DNA of 64,000 bases from an uncultured Eubacteriales bacterium (GCA_902776725.1 CACYQX010000009.1:23485-87484); one strand, 5' to 3'; shown: positions 1-9,753, counted from the first letter of the stretch. Notes: generated from the letters alone by a model not told the origin. Numbers and translations: made by a program.

Positions 1-650
1 AGAGCCAGAACAAAGAATCCGCTCCCGCAGGCCTTCTTATGTACCCTGTCCTCATGGCATCGGATATTCTTCTCTACGATACGGATATCGTTCCCGTGGG
101 AGCCGATCAAAAGCAGCATATAGAGCTCACCCGCGATCTGGCCATCAGGGTCAACAATACGGTGAAGGAAATCTTTGTTGTGCCCGAAGGCCGTTTCATG
201 AAGGAAGGCGCTCGCATTATGGCGCTCGACGATCCGACTCAAAAGATGAGTAAATCCGCTCCGAATCCGCTGAGCAGAATTTCTCTTCTCGATGACGAGG
301 CGCAGATCAAGAAGGCCATCATGAAGGCAACTACGGATTCCGAAGGCATAATTAAATTTGATATCGAAAATAAGCCGGGAGTCAGCAACCTCCTGACTAT
401 TTATAGCGTGCTTTCGGGTAAGTCTATTGAGACCCTCGAAAATGAATACGAGGGCAAAGGCTATGGCGATTTCAAGAAAGACCTCGTAGAGGTTACCGCT
501 GCGGCTCTTGCTCCTATTCGCGAAAAATATAACGAAATCAGAAATTCGGACGAGCTTATCGCCATTCTTAAGGACGGTGCTGAGCGGGCAAACGCAATCG
601 CAGATAAAACAATGCGGCGCGTACGGGACACATTCGGTCTCGGCCTATAG
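1..650 (+). CDS. trpS: tryptophan--tRNA ligase, C-terminal part (5' end outside window)
   Basis: Class I aminoacyl-tRNA synthetase that charges tRNA-Trp in the cytoplasm. The open frame runs in from the left edge (codons in phase from base 3) and ends at the TAG at 648-650, so the N-terminal HIGH half is missing. Visible are the family block YPVLMASDILLYDTD followed by VPVGADQKQHIELTRDLA, which lines the tryptophan pocket, and the KMSKS ATP-binding loop encoded near 241-258. The C-terminal helical anticodon-binding part follows. The identification is secure from these signatures. A tRNA-Arg gene follows 24 bases downstream and shares the terminator at 759-790, so the two may be co-transcribed. 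Confidence 0.96.
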   Translation, partial: SQNKESAPAGLLMYPVLMASDILLYDTDIVPVGADQKQHIELTRDLAIRVNNTVKEIFVVPEGRFMKEGARIMALDDPTQKMSKSAPNPLSRISLLDDEAQIKKAIMKATTDSEGIIKFDIENKPGVSNLLTIYSVLSGKSIETLENEYEGKGYGDFKKDLVEVTAAALAPIREKYNEIRNSDELIAILKDGAERANAIADKTMRRVRDTFGLGL

Positions 651-674
651 CATACGCTATTCGCCGAGCGACAT

Positions 675-750
675 GCGCCAGTAGCTCAGTGGATAGAGTG
701 CTTCACTCCGAATGAAGAAGCCGCGAGTTCAATTCTCGCCTGGCGCACCA
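675..750 (+). tRNA. tRNA-Arg (anticodon CCG)
   Basis: A 76-base cloverleaf with CCA encoded. The seven-base acceptor GCGCCAG pairs with CTGGCGC, followed by discriminator A and CCA. The anticodon stem CTTCA/TGAAG closes the loop CTCCGAA, giving anticodon CCG, which reads the arginine codon CGG. The T arm contains GTTCAAT. A Rho-independent terminator follows nine bases later. Confidence 0.95.
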
Positions 751-758
751 GATAAACA

Positions 759-790
759 AAGGACGGCCTAAATGCTCAGCCGTCCTTTTT
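759..790 (+). terminator. Rho-independent terminator after tRNA-Arg
   Basis: Stem GGACGGC (761-767) pairs with GCCGTCC (779-785) and is followed by five T. It would end transcription of trpS and the tRNA, and lies before the convergent methyltransferase gene. Confidence 0.85.
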
Positions 791-834
791 ATTTCTTGAA
801 TCGTATGGTGCCTGTTCTTAATGCCCGCCTTGAC

Positions 835-1782
835 TTATACGCGGCCCTTCATCACATATGGTATGACTGCTTCGTCGAGGCGCTTCTTAGCGACTTCAAT
901 AGCCAGATTACCCGTATCAGCCATAACGAACCTGCGACCAAGCTTGGCGGCGGAAACACCAAGACTTCCGCTACCGCAGAAGAAATCTCCCACAAGGTCT
1001 CCTTCTTCCGTGGAGCACTCTATTATGCGTTCCATAAGTTTCTCAGGCTTCTGAGTGGCATACCCTGTACGCTCCGCGGATGTTCTTCCCACCATGTCTA
1101 TGCTCCAAACATCCTTCATATTGACCATGGTATACCAGCCGACTTCGTCTTGGAACTCCTCGACACCCTTGAATCTATATGGCTTGAGTCCCCTGTTATA
1201 TGATTTTTCTTTTTGAATAAAGAATTTGTATTTTGCCGTCTTGGAGTACATCAGAATATTATCGTGCTTGCGCGCAAATCTGGTTTTGCTGCTTCCGCCG
1301 GACTTATACTGCCAGATGATTTCGTTTATAAATCTATCCTGACCAAAGATTTCATCCATGAGAAGTCTCGCATAATGAATCGCGTGCCAATCAACATGCA
1401 GGAAGAACAAGCCGTCATCCCTAAGCAGATCACGCATTAGCATTATCCTGAGTGCCATCGCGTGAAGATATTCTTCGAGAGTTCCCCAGTTATCCTTGTA
1501 CGCTGTTTCCTTTACGAGGGCGCCATCCCTATTCATATTGGCTTCTTTGTCGGCACCCGTAAAGAACGGCGGATCGATATATATCATTGAAAACCTTTCG
1601 CTGCCGCGGAGTTCATTGAGTATTTCCATATTGTCTCCGTGGAAGAGAATGTTTTCTTTGATAGGTTCGAGTCCCGAATCGTCTCCCTCAAAAGGTTTCA
1701 GTATCTTAATTATCTCGTCATAATCCGTCTGTGCCCTAAGAAGAGCCCTATCTATTTGCAAAATTGCGCTTTCTTCTCTCAT
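835..1782 (-). CDS. site-specific DNA methyltransferase (beta class, Mod-like), orphan
   Basis: Predicted S-adenosylmethionine-dependent amino-methyltransferase acting on adenine (or cytosine N4) in DNA. At 315 residues it has catalytic motif IV as DPPF at residues 70-73 and the SAM-binding motif FCGSGS at 268-273. The order, catalytic motif first, is that of the beta class, which includes type III Mod subunits. The start has an AAGGTG ribosome site. It begins nine bases after mnmA on the same strand, so it probably reads through from mnmA. No restriction endonuclease, Res helicase or specificity subunit lies nearby, so it looks solitary and may be regulatory. The recognition sequence cannot be told from sequence. 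It is shorter than typical type III Mod proteins. Confidence 0.9.
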   Translation of the reverse strand: MREESAILQIDRALLRAQTDYDEIIKILKPFEGDDSGLEPIKENILFHGDNMEILNELRGSERFSMIYIDPPFFTGADKEANMNRDGALVKETAYKDNWGTLEEYLHAMALRIMLMRDLLRDDGLFFLHVDWHAIHYARLLMDEIFGQDRFINEIIWQYKSGGSSKTRFARKHDNILMYSKTAKYKFFIQKEKSYNRGLKPYRFKGVEEFQDEVGWYTMVNMKDVWSIDMVGRTSAERTGYATQKPEKLMERIIECSTEEGDLVGDFFCGSGSLGVSAAKLGRRFVMADTGNLAIEVAKKRLDEAVIPYVMKGRV

Positions 1783-1791
1783 GCCATCACC

Positions 1792-2877
1792 TTAACGTAT
1801 CGTTCCTCCGCCGATAACTATATCTCCGTCGTAGAATACCGCCGCCTGCCCCGGAGTTATTGCCCTCTCGGGCTCCACAAACTCCACGCGAACCTCAGTC
1901 GCAGACAGCGGAATGAGCCTCGCCGCATGATCGCTCTGACTATACCTCACTTTGACGGTGCACTCCAAATCGTTCTTGAGCTCCGAAACGGCTATCCAAT
2001 TAACGTCCATTACTTCTGCAGACTTACTGTAGAGTTCATCGTTTCTCGCGAGTATAACCCTGTTTCCTTCTATGTCCTTCTCCTTTACATAGAGCGGTTC
2101 CGGAAGCGCAAGTCCCAGGCCCTTACGCTGACCTATCGTATAGCTTATTAATCCCTTATGCGTACCGAGAACCTCTCCGCTAACGGAAACAAATTCACCT
2201 TCGGGATATTCTTTTCCTGTATAACTTCGTATAAACTCCTCGTAATCTCCATCGGGAACAAAGCAGATGTCCTGGCTGTCTTTTTTCCTTGCATTTAAAA
2301 AACCCTGAGCTTCTGCAATTTCACGAGTTTCCTCCTTTGTAAGTTCTCCGAGCGGAAAAATGCTATGTGCAAGCTCATCCTGCGTCAGCGAGTATAGAAC
2401 ATAACTCTGATCTTTGCTCCTGTCGAGACCACGCATCAAAAGATGTCTTCCGTTTGCACCGACATCACTTCTCACATAATGTCCCGTAACCACATAGTCC
2501 TGCTCAAGTTCATGGGCGCGATGCATTAGCCTCTTAAACTTTATAAATCTATTGCAATCGATGCATGGATTCGGAGTGAGTCCCTTTTCGTATGCATCAA
2601 CGAACCTATCGACGACGCATGACCTAAAGTCATCCTGGAAGTTGAAGACATAGTGCTTGATTCCGAGTCTATTCGCTACCGAGCGCGCGTCCTCCACATC
2701 CGAAAGACTGCAGCAGGAACTTTCGATTTCTTTTCCCAAGAGATCGTCGTCAAAGAGCTTCATGGTTACGCCGATTGTTTCAAACCCCTCTTTGAGCATC
2801 AAAAAAGCAGCGACCGAACTATCGACGCCTCCGCTCATCGCAACCATCGCTTTTTTGTTTTCTCCAAATCGTGTCAA
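1792..2877 (-). CDS. mnmA: tRNA-specific 2-thiouridylase MnmA
   Basis: Transfers sulfur to C2 of wobble uridine 34 in tRNA-Lys, -Glu and -Gln, using ATP and a persulfide relay. The 361-residue length is normal. The ATP pyrophosphatase P-loop SGGVDSS lies at residues 15-21. The catalytic cysteines are in NPCIDCN (C105, C108) and SQDICF (C205). The start codon is TTG at 2877: a strong GGGAGGG ribosome site sits six bases upstream, and the nearby ATG is out of frame and followed at once by a stop. The downstream methyltransferase gene probably shares the transcript. The IscS-type cysteine desulfurase that often accompanies mnmA is not in the window. Confidence 0.97.
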   Translation of the reverse strand: MTRFGENKKAMVAMSGGVDSSVAAFLMLKEGFETIGVTMKLFDDDLLGKEIESSCCSLSDVEDARSVANRLGIKHYVFNFQDDFRSCVVDRFVDAYEKGLTPNPCIDCNRFIKFKRLMHRAHELEQDYVVTGHYVRSDVGANGRHLLMRGLDRSKDQSYVLYSLTQDELAHSIFPLGELTKEETREIAEAQGFLNARKKDSQDICFVPDGDYEEFIRSYTGKEYPEGEFVSVSGEVLGTHKGLISYTIGQRKGLGLALPEPLYVKEKDIEGNRVILARNDELYSKSAEVMDVNWIAVSELKNDLECTVKVRYSQSDHAARLIPLSATEVRVEFVEPERAITPGQAAVFYDGDIVIGGGTIR

Positions 2878-3011
2878 GACATACCCTCCCGATTAGCGAA
2901 TCCAATGAGTATTTTACCATAATATGCGTAAAAATTCATATACTTGGAACACCGATTGAGGTATAATATGTGTCAATGTTTGTAACTAGAATTAGCTAAA
3001 GGGTATTACTG

Positions 3012-4934
3012 ATGAAAGAGAAAAGTGTATTTAAAAGATTATTGGTCACAACTATGGCTCTCGCATTGGCTGTAAGCCTTACGGGATGCTTGGCGGCATT
3101 TAACGATTATGAATCCGGCAGCTCTCAGTATTACGATCTCTACAATTACGGTGACGATCAGGACAGTTCAATAACTAACACAATCAAGCCCGCAAGCCAT
3201 AGAGACGAGGATACGGGAAACGGTGCAAGCGATGCCGATAAGAAAGCGGAACAAGAGGACTTTGCCGCATTCGTTGAAGAATCGTACAAGGCATCTATAG
3301 AGAGTAGCTATTTGGCTACCCATATTTACTATATCAATCCGGAAGCGGCCGGAATCGACACGTCTAATACGGAAGTAAGCTTTGGCACTGCTCCAACCGA
3401 AGCCGAGATGAAGGAATCCCGCGATTACTATAAAGAACTCGCCAATATATTCGCAACGTTCAATAGAAGTCTTCTTACACCGGAGCAGCAGATCGAATAC
3501 GATGCCATGAAGTGGGAGCTCGCCGTAGTAACTAGAATGAGCGACGAGAAATTTGATTACTACGAACAGCTCTTTGCCGCACCGAACAGTTTGGACGCAA
3601 ACATCGTAAGCTATCTCTCCTCTTGGGACATCAGACACGAAACAGACGCCAAGAATATGGCCACTTTGATAAACTCTATTCCTGCATATGTCGACAGCGC
3701 AATAGTATATGCCAAAGAGCAGCAGTCTAGGAAGCTTCTCATGACCGACTTTGATGCTGTAATCAAAGGTTGCCAGGATGTTTTGGATAACGGCATGGAA
3801 AGTTCCGTTCTCAGAAAGCTCTTGGAAAAGGTAGACAAGCTTGAGCTCGATCAGGCAGCAAAGGACAAATACAAAGAAGATATAACAACAGCATTCCGCG
3901 ATTCTTATCTCCCGTCGTTCCAGAAGATTATCGACGCTATGGAAGAAATGCGCGGAGGCTATAACAATACCGAAGGTTACTACTTCTTCCCTTATGGACG
4001 TGAGTACTACGAAGTTCTGCTCATGTATGCCTCGGGAACACTGGATTCCGCAGAGCGTATATACTCTTATCTGGAAAACAAATCTGACTCGTTGCTTTCG
4101 AGCCTTTTCAGCATCTATGCCAAATATCCGGACGATGTTGATGCGTATTATGACGACAACGCTCCAAAGAGCGGCTTCAAGACATATCAGGAAATCTTGG
4201 ATACAAACAAGACCGCCCTGCTCACCGATCACCCCGAGGTAAAGAACCTGGATTATCATATCGAGGATGCCGACCCGGAAGAAAAGCTCGACGAGAAAAA
4301 CATCGCCGCATACTTCCTGATTCCGCCGCTAGACGGAGACAGAGTACAGCAGATGCGCGTTGAGCCGACGGGTCGTGATATAGAATCCCTCGATACGTAT
4401 ATAACCGTTTCCCACGAGGGATTCCCGGGACATATGTATCACTACGCCTACCTCTATAGCAATATAGATTCAGACTATATCAAAACCTTGGGAGTTGACG
4501 CAGTTATAGAGGGTTATGCGGTATACGCCGAATTGGAAGCTCTCAATTACCTGAATGATGTAGGCACGGGCTTCAAGGAACTCATTAAGGTTTCGACCGC
4601 GCTCTCATATGCGGACTATACGCTTGCGGATATCGGTGTCAACTACTACGGTTGGAGCCAATCCGAGATGCAGGAGTTCTTCACTGATATCGGTTATTCC
4701 ATAGACGATGAATCAGCAAAGGAAATATTCGACTACCTGCGCTGCACTCCTGCCGCGTACGCACCTTACGGCTACGGATATCTGAGAATTGCCGATATCC
4801 GAGCAGGTGCAGAAAGCAGACTCGGAAGCAAATTCGATCTCTTGGATTTCAACACGGCATTCCTGAAAGCCGGAGCAGTACCGTTTGCAATCCTCGAAGA
4901 GCAAATCTCACAGTACGTAAACGAGAAAAAATAA
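3012..4934 (+). CDS. DUF885-family lipoprotein, predicted metallopeptidase-like
   Basis: A 640-residue exported lipoprotein. The N-terminal signal peptide ends in the lipobox LTGC (Cys 26), followed by an acidic Ser/Tyr-rich linker. The body matches the DUF885 family, whose members resemble zinc carboxypeptidases or oligopeptidases. The motif HEGFPGH begins at H468, and a downstream EGYAVYAE block supplies the likely third metal ligand. The substrate is unknown; peptide breakdown outside the membrane is an inference. A TATAAT hexamer at 2962-2967 is a likely -10 element. The gene ends in a strong terminator at 4937-4980 and appears monocistronic. Confidence 0.85.
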   Translation: MKEKSVFKRLLVTTMALALAVSLTGCLAAFNDYESGSSQYYDLYNYGDDQDSSITNTIKPASHRDEDTGNGASDADKKAEQEDFAAFVEESYKASIESSYLATHIYYINPEAAGIDTSNTEVSFGTAPTEAEMKESRDYYKELANIFATFNRSLLTPEQQIEYDAMKWELAVVTRMSDEKFDYYEQLFAAPNSLDANIVSYLSSWDIRHETDAKNMATLINSIPAYVDSAIVYAKEQQSRKLLMTDFDAVIKGCQDVLDNGMESSVLRKLLEKVDKLELDQAAKDKYKEDITTAFRDSYLPSFQKIIDAMEEMRGGYNNTEGYYFFPYGREYYEVLLMYASGTLDSAERIYSYLENKSDSLLSSLFSIYAKYPDDVDAYYDDNAPKSGFKTYQEILDTNKTALLTDHPEVKNLDYHIEDADPEEKLDEKNIAAYFLIPPLDGDRVQQMRVEPTGRDIESLDTYITVSHEGFPGHMYHYAYLYSNIDSDYIKTLGVDAVIEGYAVYAELEALNYLNDVGTGFKELIKVSTALSYADYTLADIGVNYYGWSQSEMQEFFTDIGYSIDDESAKEIFDYLRCTPAAYAPYGYGYLRIADIRAGAESRLGSKFDLLDFNTAFLKAGAVPFAILEEQISQYVNEKK

Positions 4935-4936
4935 AT

Positions 4937-4980
4937 TAAAAAGACGGTTATTCGATATGAATAACCGTCTTTTGTTTTTT
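4937..4980. terminator. bidirectional Rho-independent terminator
   Basis: An 11-base stem, GACGGTTATTC (4943-4953) with GAATAACCGTC (4959-4969), has T-rich tails on both strands. It serves the convergent DUF885 gene and the P-loop gene. Confidence 0.9.
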
Positions 4981-4992
4981 GATTGTTAAGCG

Positions 4993-5415
4993 TTAGTTCA
5001 GTATTTCGTAGTCGCTGAAGTCCACACCTATCATTTCTTCCTGCTCCGCGGAGAGGCTTACAACAAAGTCCATTCCGTAGTTCTTTGATATGTTCTTGAG
5101 TCTCGCAAGGAACTGCGGAAGATCTCCAAGCGTAAAGTCCGCGTGCTTCAGGATACTGTCGATATATATTGTTTCAATATCATGATCGGAACTGATGATT
5201 CCATAGATGAATCCGATGTACTCATCACTGTTGGTGATGTATTCAAAGTCCTCCATACATACGACTCTGATTCTGTATTTCAAATCGTACATCAGGCGAG
5301 CATTTTTGTTGATAAAGATAATACTTCCGTGGCTGCTCTGAACTTCCTCGTTAGCCATTTCCACCATCATCTTGGTCTTGCCCGTGCCCTTGTGTCCGAT
5401 CAATAATTTAACCAT
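4993..5415 (-). CDS. small P-loop NTPase-like protein of unknown function
   Basis: A 140-residue cytoplasmic protein that opens with a Walker A motif, GHKGTGKTK (about residues 6-14). A plausible Walker B is the hydrophobic-acidic stretch around TIYIDSIL. It resembles a minimal ATP/GTP-binding core; its role is unknown. I place the start at the ATG at 5415 because GGAGGA lies seven bases upstream; the in-frame ATG at 5439 has no ribosome site and would put the Shine-Dalgarno inside the gene. It follows rlmN on the same strand and is probably the last gene of the ileS-rlmN unit. Confidence 0.75.
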   Translation of the reverse strand: MVKLLIGHKGTGKTKMMVEMANEEVQSSHGSIIFINKNARLMYDLKYRIRVVCMEDFEYITNSDEYIGFIYGIISSDHDIETIYIDSILKHADFTLGDLPQFLARLKNISKNYGMDFVVSLSAEQEEMIGVDFSDYEILN

Positions 5416-5478
5416 GGCCCTATCCTCCGTAAATATCATTTAGTATTTCAATCATTTTAACACAGTGAACGTGTCTCT

Positions 5479-6576
5479 TCAATGCCGATTTTGGTTTTTC
5501 TTGAGCCTGAGCTGACCGCATGCCGCATCGATGTCCGCCCCCAGCTCCCTTCTCACCGTTGCAGCTATTCCGGCCTTTTCCAAGATTTCCGCAAACTCTT
5601 CCGCACGCTTTCTGCTTACGGTATCAAAGCCCGTACCCTCCACCTTGTTAAGGGGTATTAGATTCACATGGCAAAGCATACCCTTAAGAAGATTTGCAAG
5701 CCTTTTCACATCCTCGTCGCTGTCATTTACACCGTTAACCATGGTGTATTCAAATGTGATTCTTCTTTTGGTCTTCTTAGTGTATTCTTTGGCTGCTTCC
5801 ATGATTTTTTCTATGGGGAACATTCTGTTTATTGGCATCATGGAGGATCTCACATCATCCGTGGTAGCATGGAGGGATATTGCCAGATTAACCTGGGGGC
5901 AGTCCTCCGCAAATAACTTAAGCATTGAAACCACACCGCAGGTTGAAACGGTAATATTCCTATTGCTGATATTTAACCATCTGGGATCGTGAACCGTTTG
6001 GATGAATCTCATCACATTGAGGTAATTGTCAAAGGGCTCACCCGTTCCCATGACAACGATATGATTGATTTTCCATTCTTTCGGATCTATTTCCTTGGAT
6101 GAGGCTTCACCCTTCTCGGATGCTAGAGAATTCTTCACAGCCCTTTCCACCGTGAGGAGCTGTGCCAGAATCTCCCCTGAAGTAAGGTCACGGCTAAGTC
6201 CGTTTAATGTAGAGGCGCAGAATTTACACCCCATTCGACAACCCGCCTGCGAAGAAACACAAATGGAATTGCCGTATTTATATTTCATAAAAACCGTTTC
6301 TATGGCATTTCCGTCGGAATATTCCAGAAGAAACTTTCTGGTGCCGTCTTCTTTGGAAACCTGCTCCCTGACGATTTTAGGATTATATATTTCAAACTCC
6401 TCATCCAGCTTCTCCTGTATGTCCGCCGGCAGATTCTTCATATCCTTAAAATCAGTCACCCCTTTATAGAGCCAATCCAAAACCTGGCGAGCCCTATAAG
6501 CCTGCATTCCCAAATCCGGAAACAACCATTCAAGTTCTTCAATTGTAAAATCCAGTATTTGCATTTTCATAATCAT
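5479..6576 (-). CDS. rlmN: 23S rRNA (adenine2503-C2)/tRNA methyltransferase RlmN
   Basis: Radical SAM enzyme that methylates C2 of A2503 in 23S rRNA and A37 of some tRNAs. At 365 residues it carries the 4Fe-4S motif CRMGCKFC (C113, C117, C120). Further family marks are GTGEPFDNY, the catalytic cysteine region STCGVV, and NLIPLN. The C-terminal AACGQLR block holds the second catalytic cysteine. ileS lies 42 bases upstream on the same strand and the P-loop gene follows. The ribosome site is weak and ATG codons at positions 1, 3 and 5 are all possible starts. Confidence 0.96.
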   Translation of the reverse strand: MIMKMQILDFTIEELEWLFPDLGMQAYRARQVLDWLYKGVTDFKDMKNLPADIQEKLDEEFEIYNPKIVREQVSKEDGTRKFLLEYSDGNAIETVFMKYKYGNSICVSSQAGCRMGCKFCASTLNGLSRDLTSGEILAQLLTVERAVKNSLASEKGEASSKEIDPKEWKINHIVVMGTGEPFDNYLNVMRFIQTVHDPRWLNISNRNITVSTCGVVSMLKLFAEDCPQVNLAISLHATTDDVRSSMMPINRMFPIEKIMEAAKEYTKKTKRRITFEYTMVNGVNDSDEDVKRLANLLKGMLCHVNLIPLNKVEGTGFDTVSRKRAEEFAEILEKAGIAATVRRELGADIDAACGQLRLKKNQNRH

Positions 6577-6618
6577 CCATAATCAAAGAACTTGCCTTCC
6601 GACAAGTTCTTTTCATCT

Positions 6619-9600
6619 TTATTTGCGTACAACAGAAATTCCGGTTTTGTGACCATTGAGGTCAAAGGTCTCCAGGTCGGTTCCCTCCAAGATGGCATCC
6701 GCCAAAGTCTCTTCTTTGATGTAGGACTCGTGAATTGCGATGGCATTTTTGATGTCATCGTCTGCATCCACATAGATATCTATGCGATCCATCATCTCAA
6801 ACTCAGCCTGCTTTCTCAACTGCTGCACCTTGGAAATAAGTTCACGGGCATATCCTTCGTTTACCAGCTCATCGGTGAGTGTGGTATCCAGAATGGTGAA
6901 GACGTTATTCTCCATGGCCACGGCAAAGCCTTCCTTGGCGCTTATTCTGATGTCAACGAGGTCCTTTGTTATTTCAGTTTCCTCTCCATCCAGCACCAGT
7001 ACAGCTTTTTCGTTAGCCTCTATCTCGGATATGAATGCCTTTGGATCAACCTGTGCGAGCGCCTGTCCGAAGGACTTAATCTTTCCTCCGAGAACCGGTC
7101 CCGCTTCCTTAAAGTTCGGCTTGAGGCTCAGATCCATATATGTATCAAGGTCGTCCGCAAATACCACATTCTTAACATTGAGTTCTTCCTGAATGAGCGG
7201 AACGAGATCTTCAATGGTCTCTCTGTACTTACCGTCTACGAGTATCTCGGAAAGCGGCTGTCTGACCTTGATCTTTTCCTTCTCACGCGTTCCTCTTCCG
7301 AGCGTAACGAGAGTTCTTACAAGGTCCATTCTCTCCTCGACCTGTTCATCTATCAGCGACTCGTCAGCCTCAGGAAGATATGCGGTGTGAACGCTATATT
7401 CTCCTGTGAGTTTGGTATAGATTTCATCCGAAAGGAACGGTGCGAGCGGCGCCATAAGCTTTGATACGCCTACGAGCGCTTCATATGTCGTCGAATAAAC
7501 CGCCTTCTTATCGATTGTCATTTCGGATCCGTAATAGCGCCTACGAGCACGTCTTATATACCAGTTAGAGAGATCCTCATTTACAAAGTCCGTAAGCGCA
7601 CGCACGGTCTTCATATGGTCGTATGAGTCCATGAACTCCCTAACGTCTCTTACGAGTTTGTTATACTTGGATATGATCCAGCGGTCGAGTTCCGGTCTCT
7701 CGGCATAAGGAACCGCGAGGCCCTCGATACTCTTTGCATCAACATTATCCTGATCCGCATAGAGAACAAAGAAATTATACACATTCTTAAGGGTTCCGAA
7801 GAATTTGCTTACTACATCCTTTAGACCTTCCTCGTCGAATTTGGTCGGCGTCCATGCCGGGGAAACCGAAAGCAGATACCACCTCGTAGCGTCGGCACCG
7901 TATTTATCAAAGAGTTCAAACGGATTAACCGTATTTCCTCTCGACTTGCTCATCTTCTTTCCATCTTTGTCGAGGATGAGGTCGTTTACGAGAACGTTTC
8001 TGTATGGCGCGGCGCCTTTGATGAAGGTCGATATCGCCATGAGAGAATAGAACCATCCTCTCGTCTGGTCGATTCCTTCGCAGATGAAGTCCGCCGGGAA
8101 GAGTTCACCGGAGTCAACCGCTTCTTTGTTTTCAAACGGATAATGCCACTGAGCAAACGGCATTGCACCTGAGTCGAACCAGCAGTCCATAACCTCAGTG
8201 ATACGCGTCATCGGCTTTCCGCATTTTGGACAAGTGACGTGAACGTCGTCAACATAAGGTCTATGGAGTTCAATGCTCTCGTCGATATCTTCCTGCGCTC
8301 TATCAACAAGTTCCGCGCGGCTTCCGATACAGTCAAGTTCTCCGCAGTCGCAGCGCCAGATTGGAATCGGGGTTCCCCAATAACGCGATCTGGAGATAGC
8401 CCAGTCTTTAACCTCTTCCAGCCAATTTCCGAAACGCTTCTCACCGACGAATTCAGGATACCAATTAACAGTATTATTGTTTGCAACGAGCTCGTCCTTG
8501 AGCGCGCTCATCTTGATATACCAGCTCTTGCGAGCGTAATAAACAAGCGGAGTTCCGCAGCGCCAGCAGTGCGGATAGTTATGCTCTATCTTCTGCTTTG
8601 CGAACACTTTTGTGTCGAGCCATTTGATTATATCGACGTCGAGTCCATCTTCCATTATGAAGCGACCCGCCCACGGAGTCGTCGTGTATTTACCGCTTTC
8701 GTCAACAGGCTGGAAAACCGGGAGTCCGTATTTGACGCCGCAGTTATAGTCGTCTTCACCAAAGGCAGGAGCCGTGTGAACGATACCGGTACCATCTTCT
8801 GTGGATACATAGTCCATACACGTAACAAAGAATGCCTTTACGTCGTCACCGAGCGACTCTCTTAGGAACGGCATAATCGGCTCATACTCCATATATTCGA
8901 GGTCTTTACCCTTCATCTCCTCTACGACTTCGTAGTTACCCTCTCCGAGAGTCTTGTCGGCGAGGCCCTTTGCGAGATAGAAGTAACTTCCCTCATCCGC
9001 ACCGGTAAGCATCTTAACCTTTACATAGTCGATGTCGGGACCGACCGTGAGCGCGGTGTTCGATGCAAGAGTCCATGCCGTGGTGGTCCAAGCCAGGAAG
9101 TATTCATTATCCGTTCCCTTCTTCTTGAACTTAACCGTGAGAGTAATTACCTTTACTTCTTTGTATCCTTGCGCAACCTCGTGGGAAGCGAGTCCTGTTC
9201 CACAGCGCGGGCAATAAGGAAGAATCTTATGTCCTTCGTAGATGAGGCCCTTCTTGAAGAACTCCTTGAGTATCCACCAGCCGGATTCTATATAGTCGTT
9301 GTCCAGCGTGATGTATGGATTATCCAGATCTACGAGATAAGCCATGCGCTCCGACATCTCGCGCCATTTGTCCGTATATGTGAATACGGATTCGCGGCAT
9401 TTTTGGTTGAACTCCTTGATACCGTATTTCTCAATATCCTGCTTGCCGTTCATGCCGAGTTGTTTCTCAACCTCAATCTCAACAGGAAGTCCGTGGGTGT
9501 CCCAACCGGCCTTTCTGTTAACCTGATAGCCCTTCATTGTCCAATAGCGGCAGACTGAATCCTTAAGCGTTCTTGCCATTACGTGGTGGATTCCCGGCAT

Positions 9601-9753
9601 TCCGTTGGCCGTTGGAGGTCCCTCGTAGAATACCCATTTAGGTTTTCCTTCGCGCTCCTCCACGCATTTCTTCAGAAGGTCTTCTCTCTTCCACTTTTCT
9701 ACCTGCTGGTTCTGCACCTCTGCTACAGGCAGGTCTGACAGTTTTTCAAACAT
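6619..9753 (-). CDS. ileS: isoleucine--tRNA ligase (type 2, eukaryote-like form)
   Basis: Charges tRNA-Ile and edits misactivated valine. The protein has 1044 residues. The HIGH-type motif appears as PGIHH (53-57) and the KMSKS loop as KKMSKSRGN at about residue 600. Cysteine pairs in the insert (CPRCG, CWRCG) suggest zinc binding. The length, the PGIHH variant and the long C-terminal region ending in degenerate repeats match the type 2 IleRS group, which is often mupirocin tolerant; that trait is inferred, not shown. A T-box leader lies directly upstream, and rlmN follows in the same direction. Confidence 0.97.
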   Translation of the reverse strand: MFEKLSDLPVAEVQNQQVEKWKREDLLKKCVEEREGKPKWVFYEGPPTANGMPGIHHVMARTLKDSVCRYWTMKGYQVNRKAGWDTHGLPVEIEVEKQLGMNGKQDIEKYGIKEFNQKCRESVFTYTDKWREMSERMAYLVDLDNPYITLDNDYIESGWWILKEFFKKGLIYEGHKILPYCPRCGTGLASHEVAQGYKEVKVITLTVKFKKKGTDNEYFLAWTTTAWTLASNTALTVGPDIDYVKVKMLTGADEGSYFYLAKGLADKTLGEGNYEVVEEMKGKDLEYMEYEPIMPFLRESLGDDVKAFFVTCMDYVSTEDGTGIVHTAPAFGEDDYNCGVKYGLPVFQPVDESGKYTTTPWAGRFIMEDGLDVDIIKWLDTKVFAKQKIEHNYPHCWRCGTPLVYYARKSWYIKMSALKDELVANNNTVNWYPEFVGEKRFGNWLEEVKDWAISRSRYWGTPIPIWRCDCGELDCIGSRAELVDRAQEDIDESIELHRPYVDDVHVTCPKCGKPMTRITEVMDCWFDSGAMPFAQWHYPFENKEAVDSGELFPADFICEGIDQTRGWFYSLMAISTFIKGAAPYRNVLVNDLILDKDGKKMSKSRGNTVNPFELFDKYGADATRWYLLSVSPAWTPTKFDEEGLKDVVSKFFGTLKNVYNFFVLYADQDNVDAKSIEGLAVPYAERPELDRWIISKYNKLVRDVREFMDSYDHMKTVRALTDFVNEDLSNWYIRRARRRYYGSEMTIDKKAVYSTTYEALVGVSKLMAPLAPFLSDEIYTKLTGEYSVHTAYLPEADESLIDEQVEERMDLVRTLVTLGRGTREKEKIKVRQPLSEILVDGKYRETIEDLVPLIQEELNVKNVVFADDLDTYMDLSLKPNFKEAGPVLGGKIKSFGQALAQVDPKAFISEIEANEKAVLVLDGEETEITKDLVDIRISAKEGFAVAMENNVFTILDTTLTDELVNEGYARELISKVQQLRKQAEFEMMDRIDIYVDADDDIKNAIAIHESYIKEETLADAILEGTDLETFDLNGHKTGISVVRK

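Noticed and set aside
3168-4259. A 363-codon minus-strand frame opposite the DUF885 gene
   Set aside because: It is antisense to a well-supported lipoprotein gene, has no ribosome site and its translation resembles no family.
6573-6773. A 66-codon minus-strand frame across the ileS-rlmN junction
   Set aside because: It overlaps the ileS end out of frame and is low-complexity.
6592-7464. A 290-codon plus-strand frame inside ileS
   Set aside because: Antisense to the conserved C-terminal part of ileS; an accident of codon bias.
8239-8865. A 208-codon plus-strand frame inside ileS
   Set aside because: Antisense to the conserved ileS core, without a start signal.
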